Shown: positions 46,497 to 64,000 of the stretch, piece after piece | Layout of the letters: each line of letters starts with the position of its first letter | Numbering within the stretch: position 1 is the stretch's first letter | NCBI GenBank assembly: GCA_002197995.1 | Contig: NGZR01000004.1 | Coordinates: 5,270,001-5,334,000, forward strand | Source: Gaeumannomyces sp. JS-464 | Lineage: Eukaryota; Ascomycota; Sordariomycetes; Magnaporthales; Magnaporthaceae | Length of the DNA: 64,000 nt | Direction of reading: 5' to 3' | The notes under the pieces: generated by a model | Seen by the model: only the letters and a program-made list of their open reading frames with translations | Told to the model about the DNA's origin: nothing | The model's database searches: none | Made by a program: the position numbers and the translations under genes

Positions 46497-48293
46497 CTAC
46501 ACAGTAATCACATGTGTAGCCTCGATCTCAAGAGTCCGCGAAGGCCTCCCCGTCTGGTGCAGTATCTTGCACCGGACCTGCACCCTCCCCCAGCTCGTCA
46601 TCAGCTCTTTGACAGTCTCGTCGGGCGAGGCCATGACGACCGTGTCGGCCGACAGGACGCGCTTCTTGTACAGGTCCGACAGCCAGTCCGGGTCCTCGTA
46701 GAACCCGCGCTCCGTCACCCACTCCTCGATCGAGTACAGCGACACGTGGCAGTCGTTGCGCAGGCGCGTCAGCCGGAACCCGACAAACAGGTTCACCGTC
46801 CAGCTGCCCGAGCGCGAGCCCCTGTACACCACCTCGCCGCCCAGCCCGATCCCGACGCAGCCGCACCCGTCGCCCACGAACCGCAGCGCCGCCATGTCCC
46901 AGTCCTGCTGCGGCTTCATCCAGTTGAGCTGCATCACGTTGACGTTGGCCGTCGGCTTGAGCCGCAGCTGCAGCCGTGGGTTCTCGTCCAGGTAGAACTT
47001 GAGAGACGGCGCTATCTCCTCGTAGACCTCCCTGGTTATGATGTAGAAGTCGTCCATCGCCCGCGAGATGGCCAGGTGCTGAGCCGAGGTTGGTAGCGAC
47101 AGCCCCCGCCAGCTCAGCCTCTCGTATCGAGACGGGCCAACCCATCGCAGGTTGAGCACCGCTATGGTCCATCCTGCGTTGGGCAGCCGATGGCGACACT
47201 TTAGCGCCAGGCTGTAGTACGACCCCTGGGGCTTGGGCATTGGCGCCAGTCGGCCGCCCTGGACCAGCAGCCCCTTGTTCGTCACCGAGAACTTGGCCAG
47301 TCCGTTGTCGAAGCTCTGCAGTTCTGGATCCGTCCACCGCGACAGGCTGAATTCGGCCGGAGACCGGGCGAGCAGATCCCGGCATGTGGTTGCGTTCTGC
47401 TCCGGCACGACCACCTCGTTGACAGGCGGCGACCAGCAGAAGATGGAGAGATCGTCCGACCGCCGCAGGATCTCCTCCTGTAGCCTCTGGAAAGCCTTGT
47501 CGCCCTCGCCGTAGAGCAAGGGCATGTTGATGCCGAACAAGCCCACGAGGCAGTACGCCATGTCCTCGGTGCGGGTCGTGGTCCGCTTGGAAGCCCAGAA
47601 CATCTTGGTGGCCGCCGAATAGAGGCGCAGGTCCTTCTTGTGGTTGAAGGCATCCTTGGAGATTCCCGTGATCTTCTCAATCACTTCCCTAAGCTGCAGT
47701 TTTGACCCGACGCCCCTCCAAGCCTTATTGAAGAACAAGAGCTCCTTGGGCGCGATCAGCTCCTGCAGACACCAGCCGCGCGTGAACCAGCGACATCCCT
47801 CCAGCGCCTTGTTCAGGCCGCGGGTCTCGTTGTCCTGTTCGCTATACGAGACGAACGGCTGCAGGTCTGTGAGGAGAGCGTAACATTCGACCGCACTGCC
47901 GTACCATTGGTACATGGCGTTGATTGCCTCTGTGAGCTCGGCGCTGCTGGTTTTGTCGATGCAGCACGTGTCCACCCAGGCATGCGTAATGCCGCGCTCC
48001 TTTGCGAGGAGACACGTCCGGACGATCTTGTCGTAGCCAGACTTGGCCTTGATCGCGGCGACAGTGGTGTCGTTGTCGGATCCTGGCCGGCAGCAAGAGC
48101 AGTGGCATTTGCAGGTGCAATTCCGGGTGGCGTTGACGTCGCTGGCTCCGGCCGGGTGGACAAGCGACATCTCCTGGAAGCTGACCTCCTCATCCTCGAC
48201 CCAGGTATGCGATAGGATCGCGTACGGCGGGACCGAAGCGCCCACGAACATTTTCATGCGCAATGTCTCTGTGTTGATGAGTCGGATCGCCAT
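46497..48293 (-). CDS. HET-domain protein with a Cys-cluster insert
   Basis: 598 residues from ATG 48291-48293 (MAIRLINTETLRMKMF), a start typical of HET proteins. The heterokaryon-incompatibility domain covers about residues 1-260: PYAILSHTW (24-31), HAWVDTCCIDKTSSAELTEAINAMYQWY and GWCLQELIAP, then the usual RTEDMAYCLVGLFGINMPLLYGEG. HET domains trigger cell death when incompatible mycelia fuse, and many act as NLR-like sensors. Unusual is an insert at 59-68 with Cys at 59, 61, 63, 65, 67 and 68 (CTCKCHCSCC), which could bind metal. The last 300 residues show no repeat or NACHT and resemble HET proteins with an unclassified C-terminal half. No frameshift. An upstream in-frame extension to 48452 is possible but less likely. 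Confidence 0.88.
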   Translation of the reverse strand: MAIRLINTETLRMKMFVGASVPPYAILSHTWVEDEEVSFQEMSLVHPAGASDVNATRNCTCKCHCSCCRPGSDNDTTVAAIKAKSGYDKIVRTCLLAKERGITHAWVDTCCIDKTSSAELTEAINAMYQWYGSAVECYALLTDLQPFVSYSEQDNETRGLNKALEGCRWFTRGWCLQELIAPKELLFFNKAWRGVGSKLQLREVIEKITGISKDAFNHKKDLRLYSAATKMFWASKRTTTRTEDMAYCLVGLFGINMPLLYGEGDKAFQRLQEEILRRSDDLSIFCWSPPVNEVVVPEQNATTCRDLLARSPAEFSLSRWTDPELQSFDNGLAKFSVTNKGLLVQGGRLAPMPKPQGSYYSLALKCRHRLPNAGWTIAVLNLRWVGPSRYERLSWRGLSLPTSAQHLAISRAMDDFYIITREVYEEIAPSLKFYLDENPRLQLRLKPTANVNVMQLNWMKPQQDWDMAALRFVGDGCGCVGIGLGGEVVYRGSRSGSWTVNLFVGFRLTRLRNDCHVSLYSIEEWVTERGFYEDPDWLSDLYKKRVLSADTVVMASPDETVKELMTSWGRVQVRCKILHQTGRPSRTLEIEATHVITV

Positions 48294-48936
48294 TTTGAGG
48301 ACAGTTGGGCGACTTTGGCTCCCAAGAGGAAAAAGCTCCGAGAATATAGGGGTAGGGTAGCAAGTAACGATTACTAGGCATTTCGGGACGAGGAACAAAA
48401 AGCAGGAGAAGAGCTCGCTCAAGCACCATGTATCCAGTTTTCGACCCCGCAATCAGCCGCAGCGCCACGGGGGAGGATGAAGCTGTAGGGTCTTTATCTC
48501 TGCATAAGGAGGAAGATGTCTGATTGGTCGCCCGACCCCTAGCCCAGGACGCAATCAGCTGGTTTGAGATGCTTTCTCGGAGTCTAGACCACGGTATATC
48601 ACGCCAACCAATAAATTGAGAATGTTGAATTGATGATTTGGGGTATCATTGCCATATAGAAAAAAAAGCCACTGTTCCCCAGTACGGGTCATGAACAGAC
48701 ATTATGTCGACATCTGGTTCCTGATCAACTCTCACTGCAATGAGAGAAACAAAAGATGACCAGCGTAGGAGAGACAAGAATCGGCTGGTAATATTGTCAT
48801 CGGAGGTGACAGCATGAAGGCGCGCCGGGGTTGTTGAAACTGTTTACTGGGGAATCCGCCGCTGCACCCTCTTCAAGGTCACGGTTGGTGCCGACTCAGC
48901 CAGGAATTTACTCCCGACAAAAGGTGGACAATCCCT
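48294..48936. other. Intergenic region
   Basis: Holds the upstream region of the HET gene and the 3' region of the permease gene. No other gene seen. Confidence 0.5.
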
Positions 48937-50877
48937 CTAGTGAACAGGGTTGTGTGTCGGCGGGCCGGTGTAGTGCTTCTTTCCCCAGGCGATGTACCAG
49001 CCCGCCGAGATGAGGGTGGCGCCGACGAAGACTACAGGGGCGTAGTTGACAGAAGTAGCCGTGACGGGCAGGACACTGGGCATGCAGAAGAGCGGCATGG
49101 CGAGCGCGGACCAGGCGAGTGCGACAATGTTGCAAAAGTAACCCAGGCCGCCGCGGAGCGGGTAGGGGGCGCCCTCAACCTGCTTGCGGCCCGTGGCCAG
49201 GTTAATGGCGATGGGAGTTGCGTAAGCGGCGGGTCAGGCAGATGACTCCCACGCCCGAGAATGCGTTGAAGGCGGCCGAGGAGCCAAAGTAGATGAAGGC
49301 CAGGAGGATCTGGACGACCATGGACAGCATCATGGCGTTGAGAGGCACGTCGAGCTTCTGGTTGACGACGCGCCACCACTTTGCACCGGGAATGGCGCCG
49401 TCGCGTGCAAAGGCCCAGGTGCAGCGCGAGGCGGCCGTGGTGCAGCCGATGCCGCAGATGATGGCGAGCACCATGAGGGGAATGAGCAGGGCAATGGCCG
49501 GGCCGGGCGCGCCAACAGCGCTGAGGATGATCTCGGGCACCGGTTGACCTGAGGCCAGGCCGATCAGGTACTTGATGTCGGGCAGGACGAAGACGAGAGG
49601 GATCAGGAACAGGAGACCGGCCAGCGTGTTGATGAATATGGTGGCAACCATGGCCTTCGGCACCTGTGTTGCCGGCTTCTGCACCTCCTCGCACATGCTG
49701 ATGATCATGCCGGTCGACGAGGTCGCGTATCCGGCGTGCAGGAGACCAACGCAGAAGGACCATCCATCAGGCCATCCAGAGTTAGCCTCAAAGTGGCCGA
49801 ACACGTAGGCGGCGTCGCGGCGGCCGTTCTTGGCAATAGCAAGGACGGAAATGACAATGGCAAAAAGACCAGCGAACGTCCAGAAGATGGCAGCAGTCTG
49901 TGGAGCAAGTCAGCACTCGTGTCGTCAGGGATCGCGGCCACCAGGCCTGGCGGGGATCATGTCATAGTGGAGAAGAGAAGAGAAGAGAAGATACTGACAT
50001 CAAGCCAAGGCAGCCACTTGTTACCCAGAGCAGACACGAGGTTGCACAGGAACGTGATGGCCAGGAAGATGAGGAAGACCTGGTACGTCTGGGGGGAAAA
50101 CGCCGTCCTGCATCTCCACCAAGACGCCATCGGCATTCTCGACCATGTACGGGTCGCCCTTGAAGACGTTGATGCAGGCGACGAAGAAGAGGGTGGTTCC
50201 GAAATTGACGGCCAGGGTGATGGTTATGTTGCCGACAACGTACAGCCAGCCGCAGATCCAGGCCGTCGCGCGGCGCCAGGCGGCCGGGGCCAGCATGAAC
50301 GCCTGGTAGTATACGCCTAGTCGGAGCGGTCCGTGTTAGCCCCGGTGTCCGGTTTGACGCCGCTGCAGGTGGAGGGCGGGGAGGGACGGCGCTACGACGT
50401 GCACGCGACCAATGCAGTCTGTCACCAACGCGGCCCGCCGCTTGCCTGCCCTGAGGGCAGCACGTGGCCAAAGGGAGCTACAGAAATAGGGGCAAGGACT
50501 TGACGCCTACCTCCTGCTGTCGGGTACACGCTCGTGATTTCACCCAGCGATGCAGCAACACACACAATGATGCAGGAAACGAGCAGCCAGCCCCAGATGA
50601 TGTTGACAGGACCGCCGCCAACAAGGGGGTAGATCATGGTGGTGGCCAGGCCGTAGGGGATGGAGGCAAGCACGAAAGACATGAAAGCCACCTGCGCCGT
50701 CGAGCGGTTGCGGCTCAGCTCGGGCTTGTAGCCCAGGTGCTCGAGCATCTGGTCGGCCGACTCGCCCTCGGCCGCCGAGGGGCTGCTCGTCAGCGGAGCG
50801 ACATCCTTGCCGCTCTTAATGTCGAGGTCGCCGCTGTGGTCCCGCGACCCGGGATCCTGGGGGAGGACCTGCGACAT
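48937..50877 (-). CDS. APC-family amino acid / choline / GABA-type permease (two frameshifts)
   Basis: Exons 50511-50877, 49999-50316 and 48937-49897 join to about 547 residues, normal for fungal APC permeases. The N-terminal cytosolic segment ends LEHLGYKPELSRNRS, then come about 12 hydrophobic helices. The first reads AFMSFVLASIPYGLATTMIYP and is followed by GGPVNIIWGW and GEITSVYPTAGG, signature segments of the Hnm1/Uga4-like group. Substrate (choline, GABA or other amine) cannot be told. Introns have GTAGGC and GTCAGT donors. Two single-base insertions break the frame: C6 for C5 near 50090 (after DGVFPP) and CCC for CC near 49229 (after VICLT). Correcting each gives continuous transporter sequence to the TAG at 48937. 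The start ATG at 50875-50877 begins MSQVLPQDPG. Confidence 0.82.
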
Positions 50878-52664
50878 GGCTGCCGGGAGAGGAGGAGGCC
50901 GCAGGGGAAGGGAAGGCCAGTGAAGACGACAGAGGAATAAGGGAGGGAGCGTTGGTTAGCTATCGCTGGTGTGTCGCATGGGCTGGCTGAAGAGCTGAGG
51001 CCCGGTCGAGATGCGAAGAGAGGCTGTCCTTGGGTCGGGATTCCTGGCGATGGAGGACAGGACGGGAAGAAAAAAGGAAAAGAAGCCAGAAAAAGGAGAC
51101 ACGGGACGAAATGGCAAGGGTAAAAAAGATAAGCAGAATCCAATAATGGCTCCAGCCAGATAAGGTAAAATAAACCTGAAAATGTCAAGCAAGGCAGCCC
51201 GGGCAAATTGCTGCAACGGCCTCGGATCGGGGCAGGCCCAGGACCCGGGGAGGCTTGCCCTCCAGATCTCGCGTACACACGCGCAACGCCAGTCACATGC
51301 GTGGGGACCCTTGAGCTGAGTTCACCTCCCGCACCGCTGCACCCTCGCAACCTCGCTCTTTCCCTCTCGACAAGATGCTTGGCTGTTGCCGCGGTACGTC
51401 ACATCAGTGGCACCTCGGAGGGGCCGGTGGGGTGGGGACCACACAATCCGCGTGGCCGCAACCCACAGGCGCACCCTGTCGGCGGGTACTCCTCCCCAAT
51501 CGATCCATGATGTGCCAAGCCCACACGATGCTCTTCCAACTCTTGAGGCCGGCCATCTCAAGGTGTTGGCGGGGTGGCATGGTGGGCAGGGAGACTGCAC
51601 GAAGCGATTCTCCAGCTGTCGCCGAGTCCCGATGAGTTTCGATTTGCCCACGTTATGTTATTGGCACGTAATGGATTTTGGTCGCGTGTGTGGCGCTCGC
51701 GATCCAATAGGAGCCGCCGCTGCGCACGGGATAGCTTCATGGCTGGCAACGTTCCTTCCCGGCCGAGAGCTAACCCGACTTGAATAAAAGTCAAGCCAGA
51801 AAAAGACGAGAAAAAAAAATCTCACCAAAATCTCACCCCTTCATCATCCCGTCCGATTCAACCAGGCTCTCCCATTGGCTTTTCATGTGGAAAATCATCT
51901 TTTCCACGTTAACTTGCAGGCATCCAAACTCCTGACTTTAATTGATCTCGTCCAAATCGTCTTTAGCGCTGTTCCTTCTCCCCACCGACCTCCCTGCTAA
52001 TCCGCCAAACCCACAGGGCCAATCCCTGCTCCCCACCATTATCTATTGGGGAGTTCATAGCTCCGCGACCACTGGCGGAGCGGAACTGCAGGCAAACGGT
52101 TTGTTGGGACCGTTGCACGATTCAGAGCAGTGTCGTCATGGCTGGCAGCGCAAGCCTTGCATGGATTGATTCATTTCTGCCGTGTCAGCCCAGAGAGCGC
52201 GAAAGGTCGCACGCTTTCAAGCCCCGCAGACGCCCTGCAGGGCCAAGGCGCTTCGGCCGATTTGCCTGCTGGTTTTCCTTGGAAAACAAAACACAACAGC
52301 CCACCACGCCCACCCACCCAGCAAGGCGCTTGGTAATGCGTGACAGATGATTCAACTCTGGTCTGTCCTACAGAAGACGTAAATTGCCCGTTCAAAACCC
52401 CGGTTTTCTTTTCTTCACCGACGGAACAAGGGGAGAAGACCGATTCGCAATCGGGTCTCGGCTCAATTGCGACTTGGCAGGGGCCTTGGTGTTGGCTTTT
52501 TGTGACGTCCAGCCCATTGCTTTGAACGACAGGGATGACGGGCAGGCGAACCTTTAGACGGACTTGCCTGCCAGAGTCGAGGACAGCGGCAAGGAATTAC
52601 ATGACGAGAACCGTGGTCGAAGACTGGCGGCTGGGCCCGACCTTCATCAACGGCCGCCGAACCA
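50878..52664. other. Intergenic region
   Basis: About 1.8 kb with no supported gene. It includes the permease promoter side, pyrimidine-rich near 50950-51150 on the coding strand. Confidence 0.5.
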
Positions 52665-55069
52665 TCAAATATCCATCCACCGCGCCATCCACTTGTCCAC
52701 CGCTGCCTTTGCCTCGTCCACGAGACCCAGCTCTGAGTCGAGGGAAACCAGAATCGAGTTAGCCATCCATGCCCGGCGCCAGGAAACATGACCGTCGGCC
52801 ATCGCTCTCTCCACGGGGTATGCCCGACTTACCAAGCATAATCTGCACCGCCCCGCGAATGCCCGACTCGAGCGCTGAAGCGATCCACGCGTGCGTGAAC
52901 GAAGTATGTTCGCCAGTGAAAGCCATCTGTTGGCAACGACCAGGGCAGTTAGCAACTCGGCTGGGGACAACAAAGCTGGGTGGTGGCTCCTTACGTTCTT
53001 GTGCATCTTGAAGTACTCGGGCAGGTACAGCTCCATCTGCCCGACCGTCGGCGACGCAAAGGCCCCGACCTGGAGCGGGTCCAGCTTCCAGCACTTGCGG
53101 CTGTAGTTCCCCGAGTACTCCTTGCGCGCTACGTCCCCGTGAATGTCGACCATGGCCTCGCGCACCAGCCGCACGTGCTCCTCCTCGGACAGGGCCGCGA
53201 AATATTCGGACGCGCCGCGTGAGTTGTAGGACGCCAGGATCGAGGCCGGGCCCGAACCCCCGATGTTATACGACGGGTAGCAGATGGACCCGATCCCGGG
53301 GATATCGGAGCTGGTCGAGCAACCCGCCCCTGATCGGGTTGTCGAACCGCTCCCAAAACCGGCTGCGGTACTCGAGCGCCACCTTGCAGGCGGGAGACGA
53401 GGGCACCCTGTTGATGGCGTTGCTGATGGTGATGCCCAGCGGGGGCAGCCGCCAGCCCTTGACCACAGAAAAGGGCACAGCCACGACCGCGTAGTCGTAC
53501 GTCTCGCTCTCCCACGAGTCGTCGGCCCCGCCATCAGCCCGCCATTGCAGCGTGACCTCGCCGCGCCCGGACTGGCCCCCGGCTGCCGAGTACTGGACGC
53601 GCTCGATCTTCCGGCCCAGAGTCAAGTCTGCGTCCACGTGCGGATGGAACGCCAGGGGCAACCGGTTCAGCCCACCGTCGATCGTCTTCCAACTGCTGGC
53701 CCCAAAGTATACGGTGTCGTAGATGTCCCTCCAGAACGTGTCGAAGCTATCAGACAGCACGTCCGTTGCATTGAGGGACGCATTCAAGTAATGCTTGAGG
53801 TAGGCGAACTGGCTCCACTGGTCGCCTGGGAGTCCGGAGGGACCGCTCTCTACGTATCGAGACAGTGCTGAGTAAGTCGAGTTTCCCCATACCACATCTC
53901 CTCAAGAGGAAAAGAAAGAGCGAAAAAAAAGGCCAGAACATACCGATCCAGTGCTTATGAGCCCGAAACGTGTTCTTGGTCAGCTCAATCAAGAACTCTG
54001 TACTTGGGGTAGAACCTGCGGCCAGAGCGGCGGCGGCGGCAGCAGTATCGGCATCGTATTGAACTGGTGCCGCTCCGAGCGTGCTGTTGTCGCGGATCTG
54101 CCCCACCGTCGGCGGCAGGCCTGAGGGAAGCTTGAAGCCGTTCATGTACACCAGTCCGTTGTCGTTGCTCTGGATCCATGGGATGAAATCGACCGACAAG
54201 TTCCCCGGCCGGCCCTCGTTCAGCCTGTTCAGCTCCGCGGCGAGCTGGAACACGAGCTGGTGGTCCGAGATGTTGTACGTCTTGTTATCGTACGTGATCT
54301 CGTTGGGGAACCGCATCGGGCCCATCTCCTGGTACGAGTAGTCCCACGGCCCGCCGCTCAGGTAGGCGGTGTGCACGCGCCCGCCCACGCGGCCCGACGC
54401 CTCCAGCACCGACAGGTTGCGGAACCCGGCCTGGCCGAGCACCAGGTGCGTCATCAGGCCCGCCATGCCCGCGCCCACTATCGCGATGCGGCGCCCCTTG
54501 GCCGCGGCCGCGTCGACGGCGCTAACGTTGCGGCCCGCAAGGAAGGTCACGCCGTCGAACCAGGGGCCCTGCGCGTCGATCCCGTTCTCCTCGGTCATGG
54601 CGATCGGGGATGGCTGCCCCTGCCGCCTAGAGAGGGCGCCGCCGCCACCGCGGCGCCGCAGCTTGGCCATCGTGTCGTGGTCAAAGGCCAGAGGGGCGCT
54701 GCGGCCGACGAGGAGACCACGGCCGGAGGAGGAGGAGGAAGCGGCGTCGACCCAGGCTGACACGCACCCGCCCGACCCGACGTCCTCGGGCACGACCCAG
54801 ACGAGCCTGTCGGCCGAGTGGGGCGCCGCGACGCGGCCGACGGCGTGGTGCGCGCCCGCGGGGGACGCGGCGTCACAGGCGCCGTACGTGAAGCTGACGG
54901 CAGCGCTGGCATCCAGCGCCGACCTGTCCGTCTCGATGTGCATGTTGGTCAGCCGCGAGTTCAACGCCGACCGGGTGGATATGCGGATCGGCAGGGGACC
55001 GCTGCTGCTTCTTGGAGGGGCCGCCGCCGCCGCGCCGAGGAGCAGCGCCGTCGCTGTCAGTGCCCTCAT
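52665..55069 (-). CDS. Secreted L-amino-acid oxidase (flavin amine oxidase family)
   Basis: Four exons (53944-55069, 52995-53900, 52833-52926, 52665-52732) give about 730 residues once one frameshift is corrected. Residues 1-17 are a signal peptide (MRALTATALLLGAAAAA). The FAD-binding GxGxxG is at 199-204 in IVGAGMAGLM, with the VLEASGRVGGRV dinucleotide fold following. EMGPMRFP lies further on, and the C-terminal flavin motif MAFTGEHTSFTHAW is in exon 3. The enzyme deaminates L-amino acids to keto acids, NH3 and H2O2 outside the cell; fungal LAAOs scavenge nitrogen and poison competitors. The first intron is only 43 bp. One extra G near 53328 (GGG for GG, after NPIRGG) shifts the frame; past it CYPSYNIGGSGPASI continues normally. 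The permease gene lies next in the same orientation. Confidence 0.85.
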
Positions 55070-55197
55070 GGGTGGTGGTAATGATGATGATGGTGGTGAT
55101 GGCGATGATGATGGTGCGACGGGTGCCACCGCCTGGTGAATGACAAAGGAGGAAAGGAGCTCGAGACTCCTGGAGAGCTGCTGCTGCCTGCAGAAGT

Positions 55198-55222
<25 letters not shown>
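55198..55222. repeat. Poly-A tract (25 bp)
   Basis: It lies 130 bp upstream of the LAAO start codon; on the LAAO coding strand it is a poly-T promoter tract. Confidence 0.9.
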
Positions 55223-55228
<6 letters not shown>

Positions 55229-55505
55229 GATGCCATGGTGACTTTGGAGTTTTATACATTACACGGGGGAGAAAGGTAAAGCCGCGTGAGCCCACTGCCT
55301 TCCCTGACCCTCCCTCCCTAGGCGTCTAGACTCAAGGCTCTCCCTATCTTGGTATCTCGAGATAAAGCACGTCGGATGCCTCGGGATGGGTCGTCGGGGT
55401 GGGCAACGGACGGGCAGACGGCCCCGCACGCGGGATGGGAGCGCCCTCGGGCGGCGCACACGAGGGGAGTGAGTAGAGGGTAGGCGCCTACACGGAGCAC
55501 CGATA

Positions 55506-55534
55506 CAGGCAGGCAGGCAGGCAGGCAGGCAGGC
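55506..55534. repeat. (CAGG)7 microsatellite
   Basis: Seven perfect CAGG units. A shorter GGCA-type repeat also occurs within the inner Copia at about 28687-28708. Confidence 0.9.
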
Positions 55535-56786
55535 CTCGTGGTCGGGCTGCCCCCAGCCACAGCCACAGGCACAGTAGTAGTAACACATGCGGCGGAGTCC
55601 CCCGATAAGGCGGGTGTGGAGTAGGGGGGTGGGAAGCGCTTTGTTCTTCTTCTGCCGGAGGCTATTCGTGGGGGGGAAATATGCGCGCCCTCCGTAGGTT
55701 GTGGGGATTGGCTGTTGACTGTTGATGAGCATGCATGTGCCTACGTCAGGTGGATCTACGTCCCGAATTGGCGGGCTTTCTTATCGTGCAGACGGAGATG
55801 TGGACTGTTGCTGTAAAGACGGATGGATGCCACGGCATCTTCTACCCTGACAAGTCTGCTAGAAGCACATGGTATAACAAACACACGGGACAAGGAATGT
55901 GCCTGCCATCGAGAAGACGGTCGCACCGAATGGCATCGACATGAAAATATGCTTCTTCATTATACAACACGCAGGCCGGTAGGAAGGGTTAGAGTGAGAG
56001 TCGCAAAAAGTCACCGTTTCCAATTGTGAAACCTTAACAATATAATTTATGTACGTACGCCTTGCCCGACTTCCTTCCTTGATTTGGCCGGGAGAGACTC
56101 TCCAAAGCCAAAAGCTCGCGCGCCCAGTTTAGCCCCTCCCTTCCTTTTGGCTCGTCCAGCCACCTTTGCCTATGCGCTGTTTTATGTTCTGAAATGCAGA
56201 AACTGAGAAATAAAAACAAGAGCCGAAGCCGGGGAGAAGAGAAAACAGGGATAAAAGAATAATAGTAAGAAGTGAGGCTTCTTGATGCAGGAAAACTCGA
56301 GCGTGACGAGCGAGGTCAGCAAGCAGATGAAATAACCCAAAACAGAATGCATTGCCATGCCCGCAACAACGCCATGATGATAACAAAACAAGAAACCAAA
56401 GTGAGGTGAAGGGGGGAGAAGAAAGTAATAAAAGGGATAAAAGACCATGATATGCCTCCAAAGGCTCCCAGTCTCCCAAAGTGTATCATGTATAACAAAA
56501 AAAAAAGTCGAAACAACCTATGCTGATAATAGCGAGCCATGCCGAAACCCCCCATACCATGCCATTCTCTGACCCATACGACCCATTCTTGAACTTCCAG
56601 AAGAGTGTCTCATTAGATATTCGAGTAGATGGAGGGGATAGAAAGAAGTAATAAAAGTAAAGGTAGGTAGGTTATAGGAAAGAGAGTATGATGGGTGGTC
56701 GAAAGGTGTGATAGAAGACGGTTCGGCGGGACGAATACCAGCTTGGCTTTAGGTAGTATTGGCGGCCATGGCGGTGTGTGCTGCCG

Positions 56787-64000
<7,214 letters not shown>

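Larger units (their letters stand above)
55070..56786. other. Intergenic region with simple repeats
   Basis: No gene seen over 1.7 kb between the LAAO promoter and the phosphatase 3' end. It holds a 25-base A run at 55198-55222 close upstream of the LAAO start and a (CAGG)7 microsatellite at 55506-55534. It probably contains the 3' untranslated region of the phosphatase on its right side. Confidence 0.5.

Overview
The window comes from a filamentous ascomycete, most likely a Sordariomycete. Short introns with GTAAGT-type donors, a HET-domain gene, a rhodanese/PTP phosphatase, secreted Kex2-type precursors and repeat DNA with the C-to-T/G-to-A decay of repeat-induced point mutation (RIP) all point that way. 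It has two compartments with a sharp border near 35.1 kb.

Left compartment (1-35.1 kb): AT-rich, RIP-decayed nested retrotransposons, readable from intact target-site duplications (TSDs). A Copia LTR (329-20685) holds a solo LTR (623-1002, TSD CTTGG) and a composite insertion (1030-20588, TSD TTGTA). Inside the composite, Gypsy-1 is split by a complete Gypsy-2 chromovirus (6483-13630, TSD GCTAT) and carries a SINE-like insert (4828-5268, 13-bp TSD). An inverted Gypsy-3 fragment is joined tail to tail with Gypsy-1. The right part of the composite (about 17.3-20.6 kb) is not Gypsy; it contains a decayed replication-initiator (Rep) gene of the circular ssDNA virus (CRESS-DNA, geminivirus/genomovirus) type. 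A second Copia (minus strand, 20707-33897) is split by a complete Copia (21772-29370, TSD TTAGC). All three Gypsy copies carry the same antisense ORF between the chromodomain and the 3' LTR.

Right compartment (35.1-64 kb): GC-rich genes. In order: an esterase remnant at the border (+), a small secreted Cys protein (-), an unrecognised gene (-), a tRNA-Ser-like gene with an intron (+), an M20 amidohydrolase with many frameshifts (+), a DAO-type FAD oxidoreductase (-), a secreted HExxH protein (-), a HET-domain protein with a Cys cluster (-), an APC amino-acid/choline-type permease (-), a secreted L-amino-acid oxidase (-) and a rhodanese/PTP phosphatase (-). The last 3.3 kb shows no gene.

From 40 to 56 kb the genes would suit extracellular protein and amino-acid use: secreted protease-like protein, amidohydrolase, amine oxidoreductase, permease and secreted amino-acid oxidase. 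This grouping is inference. Most genes in the right compartment carry single-base shifts in short homopolymers, which looks more like residual sequencing indels than gene death, so several entries are given as spans with frameshifts.
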